Assembly (NCBI GenBank): GCA_963783175.1
Contig: CAWANG010000007.1
Location: 62,001-126,000 of the forward strand
Origin: Roseiarcus sp963783175
Lineage (GTDB): Bacteria > Pseudomonadota > Alphaproteobacteria > Rhizobiales > Beijerinckiaceae
Length of the DNA stretch: 64,000 nucleotides
Direction: 5' to 3'
Part shown: positions 9,352 through 17,754 of the stretch, piece after piece
Position numbering within the stretch: position 1 is the stretch's first letter
Layout of the letters: each line of letters starts with the position of its first letter
Translations under genes and position numbers: made by a program
The notes under the pieces: generated by a model
Seen by the model: only the letters and a program-made list of their open reading frames with translations
Database searches by the model: none
What the model was told of the DNA's origin: nothing

Positions 9352-9983
9352 CGAACGAAGCTCGAGTCCCAGTTCCGGTAAACATGATAGCCTTCACCGC
9401 CGAGCAGGGCCGCGGTTTCGGCGAGCGGCAGGCCGACGACATTGGAATAGGAGCCGACCAGCCGCTCGACGAACGCGCCCGCGAGGCCCTGGATCGCATA
9501 GCCGCCGGCTTTCCCGCGCCATTCGCCGCTCGCGAGATAAGCCTCGATCTCGCCGCGCGACAGGCGCTTGAACCGCAAGCGCGTCTCGACGAGTCGCCGC
9601 CGCGCTGCGCCGCCCGGGGCGATGAGCGCAAGACCGGTATAGACCCGATGGCCGCGGCCAGAAAGGAGATTGAGGCACCGGTCCGCCTGGTCGCGTCTCT
9701 CACATTTCGGCAAGATCCGCCGCCCAACGCAGACCACGGTGTCGGCCGCGAGCGTCAGGAACGGAGCGAGACCGGTCCCGGGCGCCATTGCCGCCGCAAC
9801 GACGGCCTTCTCCATGGCCAGCCGATCGGCGAGCGCGCGCGGCGCTTCGCCGCGGCGCGGCGTCTCATCGACTTCCGACGGCAGGATGGCGTCAGGCTTG
9901 ACGCCGATCTGGGTCAGGAGCGCGAGCCGGCGCGGCGAGGCCGACGCAAGCATGAGGCGCGGGCGCGGGGAGTTCGGGACCAT
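9348..9983 (-). CDS. maf: Maf/YhdE-family nucleotide pyrophosphatase
   Basis: About 211 residues. The N-terminal RLMLASASPRRLALL motif and the Asp/Glu-rich SEVDETPRRGE and LTLAADTVVCVGRRILPK segments define the Maf family, which hydrolyses non-canonical or modified NTPs (dTTP/UTP-type for YhdE) to monophosphates. AGGYAIQGLAGAFVERLVGSYSNVVGLPL is the usual C-terminal signature. Start chosen at the ATG 9983 (MVPNSPRPRL), close to the core; an ATG at 9998 is also in frame. It lies 24 bases after infA and overlaps yacG, so the three genes are very probably co-transcribed. Confidence 0.92.
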   Translation of the reverse strand: MVPNSPRPRLMLASASPRRLALLTQIGVKPDAILPSEVDETPRRGEAPRALADRLAMEKAVVAAAMAPGTGLAPFLTLAADTVVCVGRRILPKCERRDQADRCLNLLSGRGHRVYTGLALIAPGGAARRRLVETRLRFKRLSRGEIEAYLASGEWRGKAGGYAIQGLAGAFVERLVGSYSNVVGLPLAETAALLGGEGYHVYRNWDSSFVR

Positions 9984-10007
9984 GGTCGCGCCGCCCATCG
10001 GCCAGGT

Positions 10008-10226
10008 TCATTTGAAGCGGTAAGTAATGCGCCCCTTGGTCAGATCATAGGGCGTCATCTCCACGAGCACCTTGTCGCCGGCCAGCACGCGGATGCGGTT
10101 CTTGCGCATCTTGCCCGCGGTGTGCGCGATGATTTCGTGGTCGTTTTCGAGTTTGACGCGAAAGGTCGCGTTGGGCAGCAACTCAACGACGAATCCTGGG
10201 AACTCAAGCAGTTCTTCTTTCGACAT
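10008..10226 (-). CDS. infA: translation initiation factor IF-1
   Basis: 72-residue S1/OB-fold protein that occupies the A-site of the 30S subunit during initiation. The sequence MSKEELLEFPGFVVELLPN through TYRFK, including FRVKLENDHEIIAHTAGKMRKNRIRVLAGDKV, is a full-length IF-1 of normal size. It is the first gene of infA-maf-yacG. The 190-base leader contains a GC-rich inverted repeat near 10278-10303 (CGCCGCCGCC / CGGCGGCGGCG) that is not followed by a T-run; whether it is regulatory is unknown. Confidence 0.97.
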   Translation of the reverse strand: MSKEELLEFPGFVVELLPNATFRVKLENDHEIIAHTAGKMRKNRIRVLAGDKVLVEMTPYDLTKGRITYRFK

Positions 10227-10416
10227 AAGGCTCCTTGCGGTAGCGACGCGCCGCCGAAGGCGAACGAAAGCGGCTGCCGCCGCCGCCCTAGCACGGCGGC
10301 GGCGCCCTGTCCTACCACTCCGCGGGCTGAAGATCGAATTTCCGTGTCCGTCCGGCGTCGGCGGAAATCCAACTTTTCCGGGACTCAGATTACAGGCGGG
10401 AGGGCGGCAAACCAGG

Positions 10417-11460
10417 CTACTTCACCGCCATGGCGTCGGATTCGGTAAGAAAGCCGAGGATTTCGTGGAAAAACTGCATGCGGTTCTTTTCCAGCATGAC
10501 CGTATGCGTGCCTTCGCCAAGCTCGACGAAGCGCTTGTAGGGCGCGGCCGTCAGCTTCGTGAAATAGGCCTCGGCCATCGGGCTCGGAAGATCGGCGTCC
10601 CATTCCGCGTGGATGACCAGGGTCGGCACGGTGATCTTGCCCGGATCATAGAACGGCTTTCCGGCAAGCCAGTAATTGACGAATTCTGCAGTGACGCCGT
10701 TGGCGGCTCGAACCATCGGCGGGTCAATCTTGCTGCCGACGGGGTCGGCCGCGACCGTGGCGTCCCACCATTGGTCGAACACGCCGGGCGGGATCAACGC
10801 GCCGACTTTGTCCTCCGGCACGCCCCTGATCCAGCGCGCTTTCGCGGCGTCCTTTTTGACGAGGCGATAGGCTGGAATGGCGCTCGCCGGCGGCTCCTTT
10901 GGAGGTTGAAATGTCCAGGCTGGCGCGTAGAGAACAAGCCGGTTGATCTTGTCGTTATGCTCGGCCGTATAGTTGCCGGCGATCGAGGTGCCCCACGACC
11001 AGCCCATGAGGTCGAGTTTTGGAATGCTGCGCAGACTGAGGATATAATCGACCGCCGCGCCGAGATCGCGGCCGGCCTCTTCTGAAGTGGCGATCGGTTT
11101 GTTGGCGTCGGCAGGCTCATCCATTTCCGGCGGCCGAGTCGATCGCCCGTAAGAGCGCACGTCGACCAAATAGACGTCGAAGCCGTTCTGGGCAAAGAGG
11201 TCCATCATCGAAACGCCCTCGATCGGCAGATCGAAGCTGGTTTCCGCCGGGTAGGTCGCGCCGTGAACGAAGAGCAGCGTCTTGTCGGCGGAAAACGACG
11301 TCATGTCCGCTGCGTGCTTGTTGCGGACATAGATCTGGATTCCGGGGTCGGACGATTGGACCATCGCTTCGGACATGACCAATCGCGGCGTTTGCCCGAA
11401 GACCGCAGGCGCCAGCGCTGAAGACGCGACCATCGCCAGGCAGACGAGTTGAAGCCTCAT
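10417..11460 (-). CDS. secreted alpha/beta-hydrolase
   Basis: 347 residues from the ATG at 11460, which has GGGAGG as ribosome binding site. A signal peptide (LVCLAMVASSALAPAVFGQ) is followed by an alpha/beta-hydrolase fold: the oxyanion strand KTLLFVHGATYPAETSF, nucleophile Ser155 in LMGWSWGTSIAG, a likely acid in HAEWDADLPS (Asp288 or Asp290) and His319 in GEGTHTVMLEK. The catalytic triad is complete, so it should be an active esterase/lipase-like enzyme in the periplasm or outside the cell; the substrate is unknown. It lies downstream of the RND pump genes on the same strand, with a gap of about 115 bases. Confidence 0.85.
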   Translation of the reverse strand: MRLQLVCLAMVASSALAPAVFGQTPRLVMSEAMVQSSDPGIQIYVRNKHAADMTSFSADKTLLFVHGATYPAETSFDLPIEGVSMMDLFAQNGFDVYLVDVRSYGRSTRPPEMDEPADANKPIATSEEAGRDLGAAVDYILSLRSIPKLDLMGWSWGTSIAGNYTAEHNDKINRLVLYAPAWTFQPPKEPPASAIPAYRLVKKDAAKARWIRGVPEDKVGALIPPGVFDQWWDATVAADPVGSKIDPPMVRAANGVTAEFVNYWLAGKPFYDPGKITVPTLVIHAEWDADLPSPMAEAYFTKLTAAPYKRFVELGEGTHTVMLEKNRMQFFHEILGFLTESDAMAVK

Positions 11461-11574
11461 GACGATCCCTCCCGGATGGGCGTCTCGCAGGACGCGCTCA
11501 GTCTGCGATGTTCGCATATGGCGCGCGCCCTGCAAAGGTCAGACCCTCGCTGCAGCCGGCGCGGGACGCGATCG

Positions 11575-14500
11575 TCAGGCGGCCGACGATCCGGCGGCGT
11601 CTTTCGGCTGAGCGAGCGGGCCTGGCGCCTGCGGCGCACGCGTACGATTCCTGCGCTCTTCGAGGTTTTGCATCACCACATAAAACGACGGAACGAACAC
11701 CACCGTCAGGCAGGTCGATGAGATCATGCCGAAGAAGACCGCGATCCCGATCGACGCGCGCGCCGAGGCGCCGGCGCCGGTGGCGAGGACGAGGGGCAGG
11801 ACGCCCAGGATGAAGGCGAAAGAGGTCATGATGATTGGCCGGAACCTCAGCCGCGCTCCCTCAACCGCCGCGTTGACGACGTCCATCCCCTCGGCACGCC
11901 GCTGGCGAGCGTATTCGACGATGAGGATAGCGTTCTTGGCTCCGAGCGCGATCAGGAGGATGAGACCAATCTGGGTGTAGAGATTGACGGAGGCGACGCC
12001 GCTCTGACTGGCGGCGATGTTGGTTGCGCCGAAATAGGTGAGGGCGCCGACCGTCCCCCAGAGCGCCAGCGGCACCGCCAGGAGCACTGAGAACGGCAGG
12101 ATCCAGCTCTCGTACTGGCCGGCCAGGACGAAATAGACGAGCAGCAACGCGAGGCCGAAGACGAAGTAAATCTGCGAGCCGACCTCTTTCTCCTGGTAGG
12201 ACATCGCAGTCCATTCATAACCCGTTCCCTTAGGCAGCGCCTGGGCGCCGATCTGATCCATGATGTCGAGCGCCTGGCCGGAACTGAAGCCGGGCGCCGA
12301 GCCGCCGATGATCGTCGACGAAGGATAGAGATTGTAGAGACTGATAAGGGGTGGACCTTGGACTTCGCTGACTTCGACCACGGTGCCGATCGGCGTCATG
12401 GTTCCGTCGCCCGCTTTGACCTTGAGGTTGCGGATGTCCTCGGCGGTGGCGCGGTACTTGGCCTCCGCCTGGGTGTAGATCTGGAAAACGTGCCCGAATT
12501 TGTTGAACTGGGCGACGTAGTTCGATCCGACATAGCCCGAAAGGACGGCGAACACCTGACCGACCGTGATGCCGAGGGTCTCGGCCTTGATGCGGTCGAC
12601 GACGACCGTGAACTGCGGCGCGCCCGCCCGGTAGGTGGTGGCGACCCTTTGCAGAGCGGATTGCGCGTTGGCGTCGTTGACCACCGTTTGTGTCAGGCTC
12701 TGCAACAGCGCGTAGTCGAAATCGCCGTTCTTGATTTCGGCTTGCATGGTGAAGCCGCCGACGTTGCCGATGCCCTGGATCGGCGGCGGCGGGACCGCGA
12801 ACGTGATGGCCTCCGGAATGCCTTGGAGAGCGCCGTTCAGGCGCTGCGCGATCGTGCGGACGTCCTGTCCGGCTTCTTTGAGGCGCAGGTCCCAGTCCTT
12901 CAAGATGACAAAGCCGACGCCCGCGTTGGCGAGGCTCGCAAGATTGTCGAAGATCGAGATCCCGCTCACGGTGACCACGTGATCGACGCCGGGCACAGCC
13001 TCGGCAATCTTTGAAATCTTGTCCATCACCGCATCCGTGCGCTCCTTGGAGGCGCCGTCGGGCAGCTGCGCGACGACGATCAGATAGCCCTGGTCCTCGG
13101 TCGGCAGGAACCCGGTCGGCACGCGGGTCAGGCCCCAGACCGCGCCGGCGACAAGAAAAAGCGCGAGGACCACCATCGCCAGGGCCCGGCGGGTCATCGC
13201 GCCCATGAGCCTCGCATAGCCGCGCTCGGCGGCGCCGTAGACGGAATTGAAGCCCCGGACGAAAAAGTTGTGCCGGGCGTTCGGCGTCGGCGGCCTGAGC
13301 CACAACGCGCTTTGCGTGGGCTTCAGGGTCATCGCGTTGATGGCGCTGATGAAGGCGGTCGCTGCGATGACCAAAGCGAATTGCCGATAGATCTGCCCAG
13401 TTAGCCCCGGCAGGAAGGCGGCGGGGATGAAAACCGACATCAGCACCAGAGTAATTCCGATCACCGGACCGGTGAGGTCGTCCATCGCCCTGCCGGCGGC
13501 CTCGCGCCCGGGGATGCCTTGCTCGACATAGCGCGAAACGCCCTCGACGATGACGATCGCGTCGTCGACGACGATACCGATCGCAAGGATGAGCGCGAAC
13601 AAGGTTGGGAGATTGATCGAAAATCCCAGCGCCGCCATCGCGGCGAAGGCGCCGATGATGGTCACCGGCACAGTCGTGGCGGGCACCAGCATGGCGCGCC
13701 AGTCCTGCAGGAAGACCAGGATGACGATGAGCACCAGAACAAGGGCCTCGAACAGTGTGCGGTAGACTTCTTTGATCGCGGCCCTGACGAATTTCGTCGT
13801 GTCGTAGGGCGTGACGTATGTGAGGCCCTCCGGGAAGCTCTTCGCGAGCTCGTCCATCTTCGCCTTCACTCTGTTAGCGGCGTCGATTGCGTTGGCGCCC
13901 GGCAAGAGGGAGATGCCAATCCCGGCGGCCGGCTTGCCGTCGTAATTGAACGCTTCGCTGTAGGTTTGGGCGCCGAGCTCCGCATGGCCGATGTCGCGGA
14001 TTCGGGTAATGCGTCCGCCATTGGCGGAATCGACCTTGACGACGATGTTCTCGAACTCGGCGGGATCGTCAAGGCGGCCCTTGAGGTTCAACGTGTACTG
14101 AAAATCCTGGCCTTTCGGCGCCGGCGGAGCGCCGATTTGGCCGGCGGCGACTTCCTGGCTTTGCTGCTGGATGACGTTGATGACATCCTGCGGCGTCAGG
14201 CCGCGCGCCTGAAGCAGGTCCGGGTTCATCCATATGCGCATCGCATATTGCCCAGCGCCGATGACCGACACGTCGCCGACGCCGGGCAAGCGCTCAAGCT
14301 CGTTCACGACGTTGATCACGGCGTAGTTCGCGAGGAACAGGCTGTCGAATCGGCCGTCGGGCGAGGTCAAGCCGACATATTCGAGAATCGAGGTCGACTT
14401 CTTCTTCGTCGTCACGCCCTGGACCTGTACTTCCAGCGGCAGCGAGGAAATGGCGGCCGAGACACGGTTCTGCACCAGGATCTCGTCCTCGTCGGGATCC

Positions 14501-14796
14501 GTGCCGATCGCGAAGGTGACGACCAGGGTGTAAGTGCCATCGTCCGCGCTCGTCGATTGCATGTAGAGCATGTTCTCGACGCCGTTGACATTCTGCTCGA
14601 GCGGCAGCGCGACGGTGTCGACGAGCGTTCTGGCGCTCGCGCCCGGGTAACGCGTCGTCACCTGCACGGTCGGCGGAACAACGTTGGGATATTGCGATGT
14701 CGGCAATTGGATGAGGGCGACGAGGCCAATCAGGACAAAGAACAACGCCAGCACATTGGCGAGCACCGGCCGGTCGATGAAGAAGCGCGAAATCAT
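11575..14796 (-). CDS. RND multidrug efflux transporter, HAE1 family inner-membrane pump
   Basis: 1073 residues, normal for AcrB/MexB/BepE-type pumps. It starts MISRFFIDRPVLANVLALFFVLIGL and contains twelve membrane segments and two large periplasmic loops. The proton-relay Asp pair in TM4 is visible in ILAIGIVVDDAIVIVEGVSRYVE, and TM10-12 contain the QIGLILLIALGAKNAILIVEYARQ repeat. It exports hydrophobic drugs or detergents by proton antiport as a trimer together with the adaptor encoded immediately upstream (20-base gap). No TolC-type outer-membrane channel gene is adjacent, so a channel encoded elsewhere must be used. Confidence 0.95.
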   Translation of the reverse strand: MISRFFIDRPVLANVLALFFVLIGLVALIQLPTSQYPNVVPPTVQVTTRYPGASARTLVDTVALPLEQNVNGVENMLYMQSTSADDGTYTLVVTFAIGTDPDEDEILVQNRVSAAISSLPLEVQVQGVTTKKKSTSILEYVGLTSPDGRFDSLFLANYAVINVVNELERLPGVGDVSVIGAGQYAMRIWMNPDLLQARGLTPQDVINVIQQQSQEVAAGQIGAPPAPKGQDFQYTLNLKGRLDDPAEFENIVVKVDSANGGRITRIRDIGHAELGAQTYSEAFNYDGKPAAGIGISLLPGANAIDAANRVKAKMDELAKSFPEGLTYVTPYDTTKFVRAAIKEVYRTLFEALVLVLIVILVFLQDWRAMLVPATTVPVTIIGAFAAMAALGFSINLPTLFALILAIGIVVDDAIVIVEGVSRYVEQGIPGREAAGRAMDDLTGPVIGITLVLMSVFIPAAFLPGLTGQIYRQFALVIAATAFISAINAMTLKPTQSALWLRPPTPNARHNFFVRGFNSVYGAAERGYARLMGAMTRRALAMVVLALFLVAGAVWGLTRVPTGFLPTEDQGYLIVVAQLPDGASKERTDAVMDKISKIAEAVPGVDHVVTVSGISIFDNLASLANAGVGFVILKDWDLRLKEAGQDVRTIAQRLNGALQGIPEAITFAVPPPPIQGIGNVGGFTMQAEIKNGDFDYALLQSLTQTVVNDANAQSALQRVATTYRAGAPQFTVVVDRIKAETLGITVGQVFAVLSGYVGSNYVAQFNKFGHVFQIYTQAEAKYRATAEDIRNLKVKAGDGTMTPIGTVVEVSEVQGPPLISLYNLYPSSTIIGGSAPGFSSGQALDIMDQIGAQALPKGTGYEWTAMSYQEKEVGSQIYFVFGLALLLVYFVLAGQYESWILPFSVLLAVPLALWGTVGALTYFGATNIAASQSGVASVNLYTQIGLILLIALGAKNAILIVEYARQRRAEGMDVVNAAVEGARLRFRPIIMTSFAFILGVLPLVLATGAGASARASIGIAVFFGMISSTCLTVVFVPSFYVVMQNLEERRNRTRAPQAPGPLAQPKDAAGSSAA

Positions 14797-14815
14797 GCCC
14801 GGCCGCCCCGAGGGT

Positions 14816-16057
14816 TCATTTCGCCGCCGGATCGGGGGCGCCCGCCTTGCCGGGGCTCGCCTTGGCGGCGGTCGGCTCCGTCTCGGGCGGCTCCAAGGAG
14901 GTTCGCTGCGGATCGACCTTGGCCCCGGGAAAGGCGCGCTGAGTCCCTTCGGTCACCACCCAATCGCCGGGGTCGAGCCCGGATTCGATGATCCGGAACT
15001 GGCCCTGCCGCACTCCGGTCTTCACCACTTTGCGCTCGACGACATTGTCCGCGTTGACGACCAGCAGATAACTCCCTTCCTGGCTCGTCCCTATCAACTC
15101 CGCCTTGACCAGCATCGCCTTGTCCTGGTGTGCAATCGGCGTCCGCACCCGCACGAACAGGCCCGGCAGCAGCGCGCGATCCTTGTTCTCGAACAGGGCG
15201 CGCGCCGTCAGCGTGCCAGTGGCGAAGTCGACCTGGGGCGAAGCGTAGTCTAGATGCCCCTTGTGCGGATAGCCGTCTTCACCGTCGAGCCCGATCTCGA
15301 CCGGGACGTCCGACAGGTTTGACGTGCGCAAGCTTATTCCGTGCTCCGCGAGGTTTCGCTGAATGGCCAGAATTTGCGGCTCGCTCATCGTGAAATAGAC
15401 GTACAGCGGCACAGCCTGGATAATGGTTGCGAGCTTGGTCGGCCCCGAATAGCCGACCAGGGCGCCGAGATCGACGAGATGATTGGTCACGACGCCGTCG
15501 AATGGGGCGAGCACGCTTGTGTAGCCGAGGTTGATGTTGGCGAGTTCGATCGCCGCCTTCGCATTGAGCACGGAGGCCGAGGACTGATCGAGCTTGGACT
15601 TCCACTCCTGGACGGTGGCCTGGCTGGCGAAATCGTTTTTGCCAAGCGCCGCCTGGCGCTGATATTCCGAGCGATTGTAGTCCTCAGCCGCCACATCGGA
15701 CGCGAGGGTCGCCTTCGCCTGATCGAGTTGCTGCTGATAGATGTCGCGCTCGATGCCGAAGAGCTGCGTTCCCTTGGTCACCACCGCGCCGTCGGCGTAA
15801 TCGATCGATTCCAGAAAGCCCTGGACACGGGCGACAAGATCGACGGTGTTGAACGGCGCAGTGTTGCCCGTCAACTCAAGGTAGGTGGTCACGGGCTGCT
15901 GAAGCGGCTGAGCCACGATCACCTTGGGCGGCGGCGGCGGTATATAGGCGTTCTTGGAGCCGCAGGCCGCGAGCGAGATGGCCGCCGCGCCGAAGCACGC
16001 GGCGCGAGCAAGCGTAGCGCTTATTCGAGGCCGGGACCGAACGGCATGTGTCGACAT
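14816..16057 (-). CDS. RND efflux periplasmic adaptor (membrane fusion protein), lipoprotein
   Basis: 413 residues from the ATG at 16057 (MSTHAVRSRPR). A lipoprotein signal ends in SLAACGSKN, with the lipobox Cys anchoring it to the inner membrane. Lipoyl/barrel-sandwich halves flank a helical hairpin (IYQQQLDQAKATLAS, YTSVLAPFDGVVTNHLVDLGALVG), followed by beta-barrel and membrane-proximal domains ending in LDPGDWVVTEGTQRAFPGAKVDP. It bridges the RND pump to an outer-membrane channel. First gene of the mfp-rnd pair. The open frame continues upstream without a stop, but the signal peptide fixes the start. Confidence 0.93.
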   Translation of the reverse strand: MSTHAVRSRPRISATLARAACFGAAAISLAACGSKNAYIPPPPPKVIVAQPLQQPVTTYLELTGNTAPFNTVDLVARVQGFLESIDYADGAVVTKGTQLFGIERDIYQQQLDQAKATLASDVAAEDYNRSEYQRQAALGKNDFASQATVQEWKSKLDQSSASVLNAKAAIELANINLGYTSVLAPFDGVVTNHLVDLGALVGYSGPTKLATIIQAVPLYVYFTMSEPQILAIQRNLAEHGISLRTSNLSDVPVEIGLDGEDGYPHKGHLDYASPQVDFATGTLTARALFENKDRALLPGLFVRVRTPIAHQDKAMLVKAELIGTSQEGSYLLVVNADNVVERKVVKTGVRQGQFRIIESGLDPGDWVVTEGTQRAFPGAKVDPQRTSLEPPETEPTAAKASPGKAGAPDPAAK

Positions 16058-16191
16058 CAAGGCGCCAATCCATAAGCGGCAACATACCCATCGACGGGTC
16101 CGATGGCGGCGCTGCTCCATCGCGCCGGCGCCGAGCCCATGATGCCTCACCCACGCTTCAGCGCAAGAGGGGCAGCGCCCCAATTCGGCCG

Positions 16192-16998
16192 CTATTTCGC
16201 CGCGCGGTCGAGCGCCCGATAACGCCTGACCGCAAATGGGATCGAGGCGAGATAGGCCAGGGTGACGGCGACCAGCGCCTGCATCGGAAAGTTGAACAGG
16301 AGCAGGAGCGCGGCGGCGACGCCGACCAGCACCACCGCGACATATTCGCGCGGAACGCGGCCAAGCGACTTGCCGGAGAAATGGGGCACCCGGCTCGCCA
16401 TCAACAGCGCCACGCCAAGCACATAGAGGCTCTCGACCAGAGCGAAGCGCGGGCTCGGCGGCCCGAGATCGAAGGCGTAATGCAGGTAGATCGGCAACAG
16501 GCCGACGATCGCGCCCGCAGGCGCCGGCATGCCGACGAAAAAGGTTTTGCGCCACGCCGGCTGATCTTCGTCGATCATCACGTTGAATCGGGCGAGGCGC
16601 AGCGCGCAGGCCATCGCGAACAACAGCGCCGCGACCCAGCCGAAGTTTTTGACTGCCTGCAGGTTGGCGACGTAGAGCACGAGGGCCGGCGCGACGCCGA
16701 AGTCGACGAAGTCGGCAAGCGAATCGAGCTCGGCGCCAAAGCGCGAGGTTCCCTTGAGAGCCCGCGCGATCCGTCCGTCGAGACCGTCGAGCACGGCCGC
16801 GCCCGCGACCGCGCTGACCGCCCATTCGATCGAGCCCTCCATCGCCAGGCGGATCGCGGTTAAGCCCAGGCCGAGCGCGAACAGGGTGATGATGTTGGGG
16901 ATCAGGAGCCGGAGCGGCACCGCGCGAAGGCCTCGGGCGCGCCTCGGACTCGGGGCGTCAGCGATCGGCGCCCGGGGCAGGGGGCCGGCCTCGTTCAC
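16192..16998 (-). CDS. pssA: CDP-diacylglycerol--serine O-phosphatidyltransferase
   Basis: 268 residues from a GTG at 16998, two bases after the psd stop. The CDP-alcohol phosphatidyltransferase motif reads DGLDGRIARALKGTSRFGAELDSLADF (DG-x2-AR-x8-G-x3-D-x3-D), preceded by a membrane helix (NIITLFALGLGLTAIRLAM) and followed by several more. The enzyme makes phosphatidylserine from CDP-DAG and serine, the substrate of the next enzyme Psd, so the psd-pssA pair supplies phosphatidylethanolamine. Type II (membrane) PssA, normal length. Confidence 0.95.
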   Translation of the reverse strand: MNEAGPLPRAPIADAPSPRRARGLRAVPLRLLIPNIITLFALGLGLTAIRLAMEGSIEWAVSAVAGAAVLDGLDGRIARALKGTSRFGAELDSLADFVDFGVAPALVLYVANLQAVKNFGWVAALLFAMACALRLARFNVMIDEDQPAWRKTFFVGMPAPAGAIVGLLPIYLHYAFDLGPPSPRFALVESLYVLGVALLMASRVPHFSGKSLGRVPREYVAVVLVGVAAALLLLFNFPMQALVAVTLAYLASIPFAVRRYRALDRAAK

Positions 16999-17000
16999 GC

Positions 17001-17699
17001 TCAGCTCCGCTGAAAGGGCGTCGGCGCGGCCTCGGCGGCGACCTTGCCGATCACCGTCTCGCCCGCGACCGCGCGCGAATCGACGCCGACCACGATCTGC
17101 GCGCCCGGCGGAAGATAGACGTCGACGCGCGAGCCGAAGCGGATGAGGCCGATACGCTCGCCGGGGCTCAAAAGCGCGCCTTCGTGGGTGAAGCAGACGA
17201 TCCTTCTGGCGACGAGGCCTGCGATCTGCACGACGCCAAATCGCCCCGACGGCGCATCGATCAGGATGCTGTTGCGCTCGTTGTCCTCGCTCGCCTTGTC
17301 GAGGTCGGCGTTGAGGAACAGGCCTGGGTGATAGACGATCTGCGCGACACGGCCCTGGACCGGGGCCCGATTGACGTGGCAATCGAAGATCGACATGAAG
17401 ATCGACACCCGCTGCAGCGGCGCCATGCCGAGGCCGAGCTCCGGCGGCGGTGCGGCGAAGCCGGCGAAACTGACGACGCCGTCGGCGGGCGCAATGACAA
17501 GATCGCCGCGGACCGGCGTCACGCGCGCCGGATCGCGGAAGAAATACGCGCACCACAAAGTGGCGATGAGGCCGAGCCAGCCGAGCGGCGGCCAAATCCA
17601 CCACAGGATGAGCGTCGCCACGGCGAAGCCGAGAACGAACAGATAGCCTTCCGGATGGATTGGCGCGAACTGGTCGCGCAGCGACTTTACGATGCTCAT
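17001..17699 (-). CDS. psd: phosphatidylserine decarboxylase proenzyme
   Basis: 232 residues from the ATG at 17699 (MSIVKSLRDQF). Short PSD-A-type enzyme: an N-terminal membrane helix pair (YLFVLGFAVATLILWWIWPPLGWLGL), FFRDPARVTP, PADGVVSFAGF, the FMSIFDCHVNRAPVQG motif, and the self-cleavage site near the C-terminus in LIRFGSRVDVYLP, where the Ser becomes the pyruvoyl group. It converts phosphatidylserine to phosphatidylethanolamine at the inner membrane. It sits between the ABC exporter gene (56-base gap) and pssA (2-base gap) on one strand, a conserved Rhizobiales order. Confidence 0.95.
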   Translation of the reverse strand: MSIVKSLRDQFAPIHPEGYLFVLGFAVATLILWWIWPPLGWLGLIATLWCAYFFRDPARVTPVRGDLVIAPADGVVSFAGFAAPPPELGLGMAPLQRVSIFMSIFDCHVNRAPVQGRVAQIVYHPGLFLNADLDKASEDNERNSILIDAPSGRFGVVQIAGLVARRIVCFTHEGALLSPGERIGLIRFGSRVDVYLPPGAQIVVGVDSRAVAGETVIGKVAAEAAPTPFQRS

Positions 17700-17754
17700 T
17701 GACCGGCGCCCGAATGCAAGCGGGGCGCACTCATGGCGCCAAATGCCCCGAATG

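Noticed and set aside
10278..10303. GC-rich inverted repeat upstream of infA as a terminator
   Set aside because: It lacks a following T-run and may be simple GGC/GCC repetition.
13519..14991. Open frame of 490 codons opposite the RND pump
   Set aside because: Shadow of a conserved pump gene; no family features.
16058..16825. Upstream extension of the membrane-fusion-protein frame
   Set aside because: The signal peptide and lipobox place the start at 16057, and the extension lies opposite pssA in another frame.
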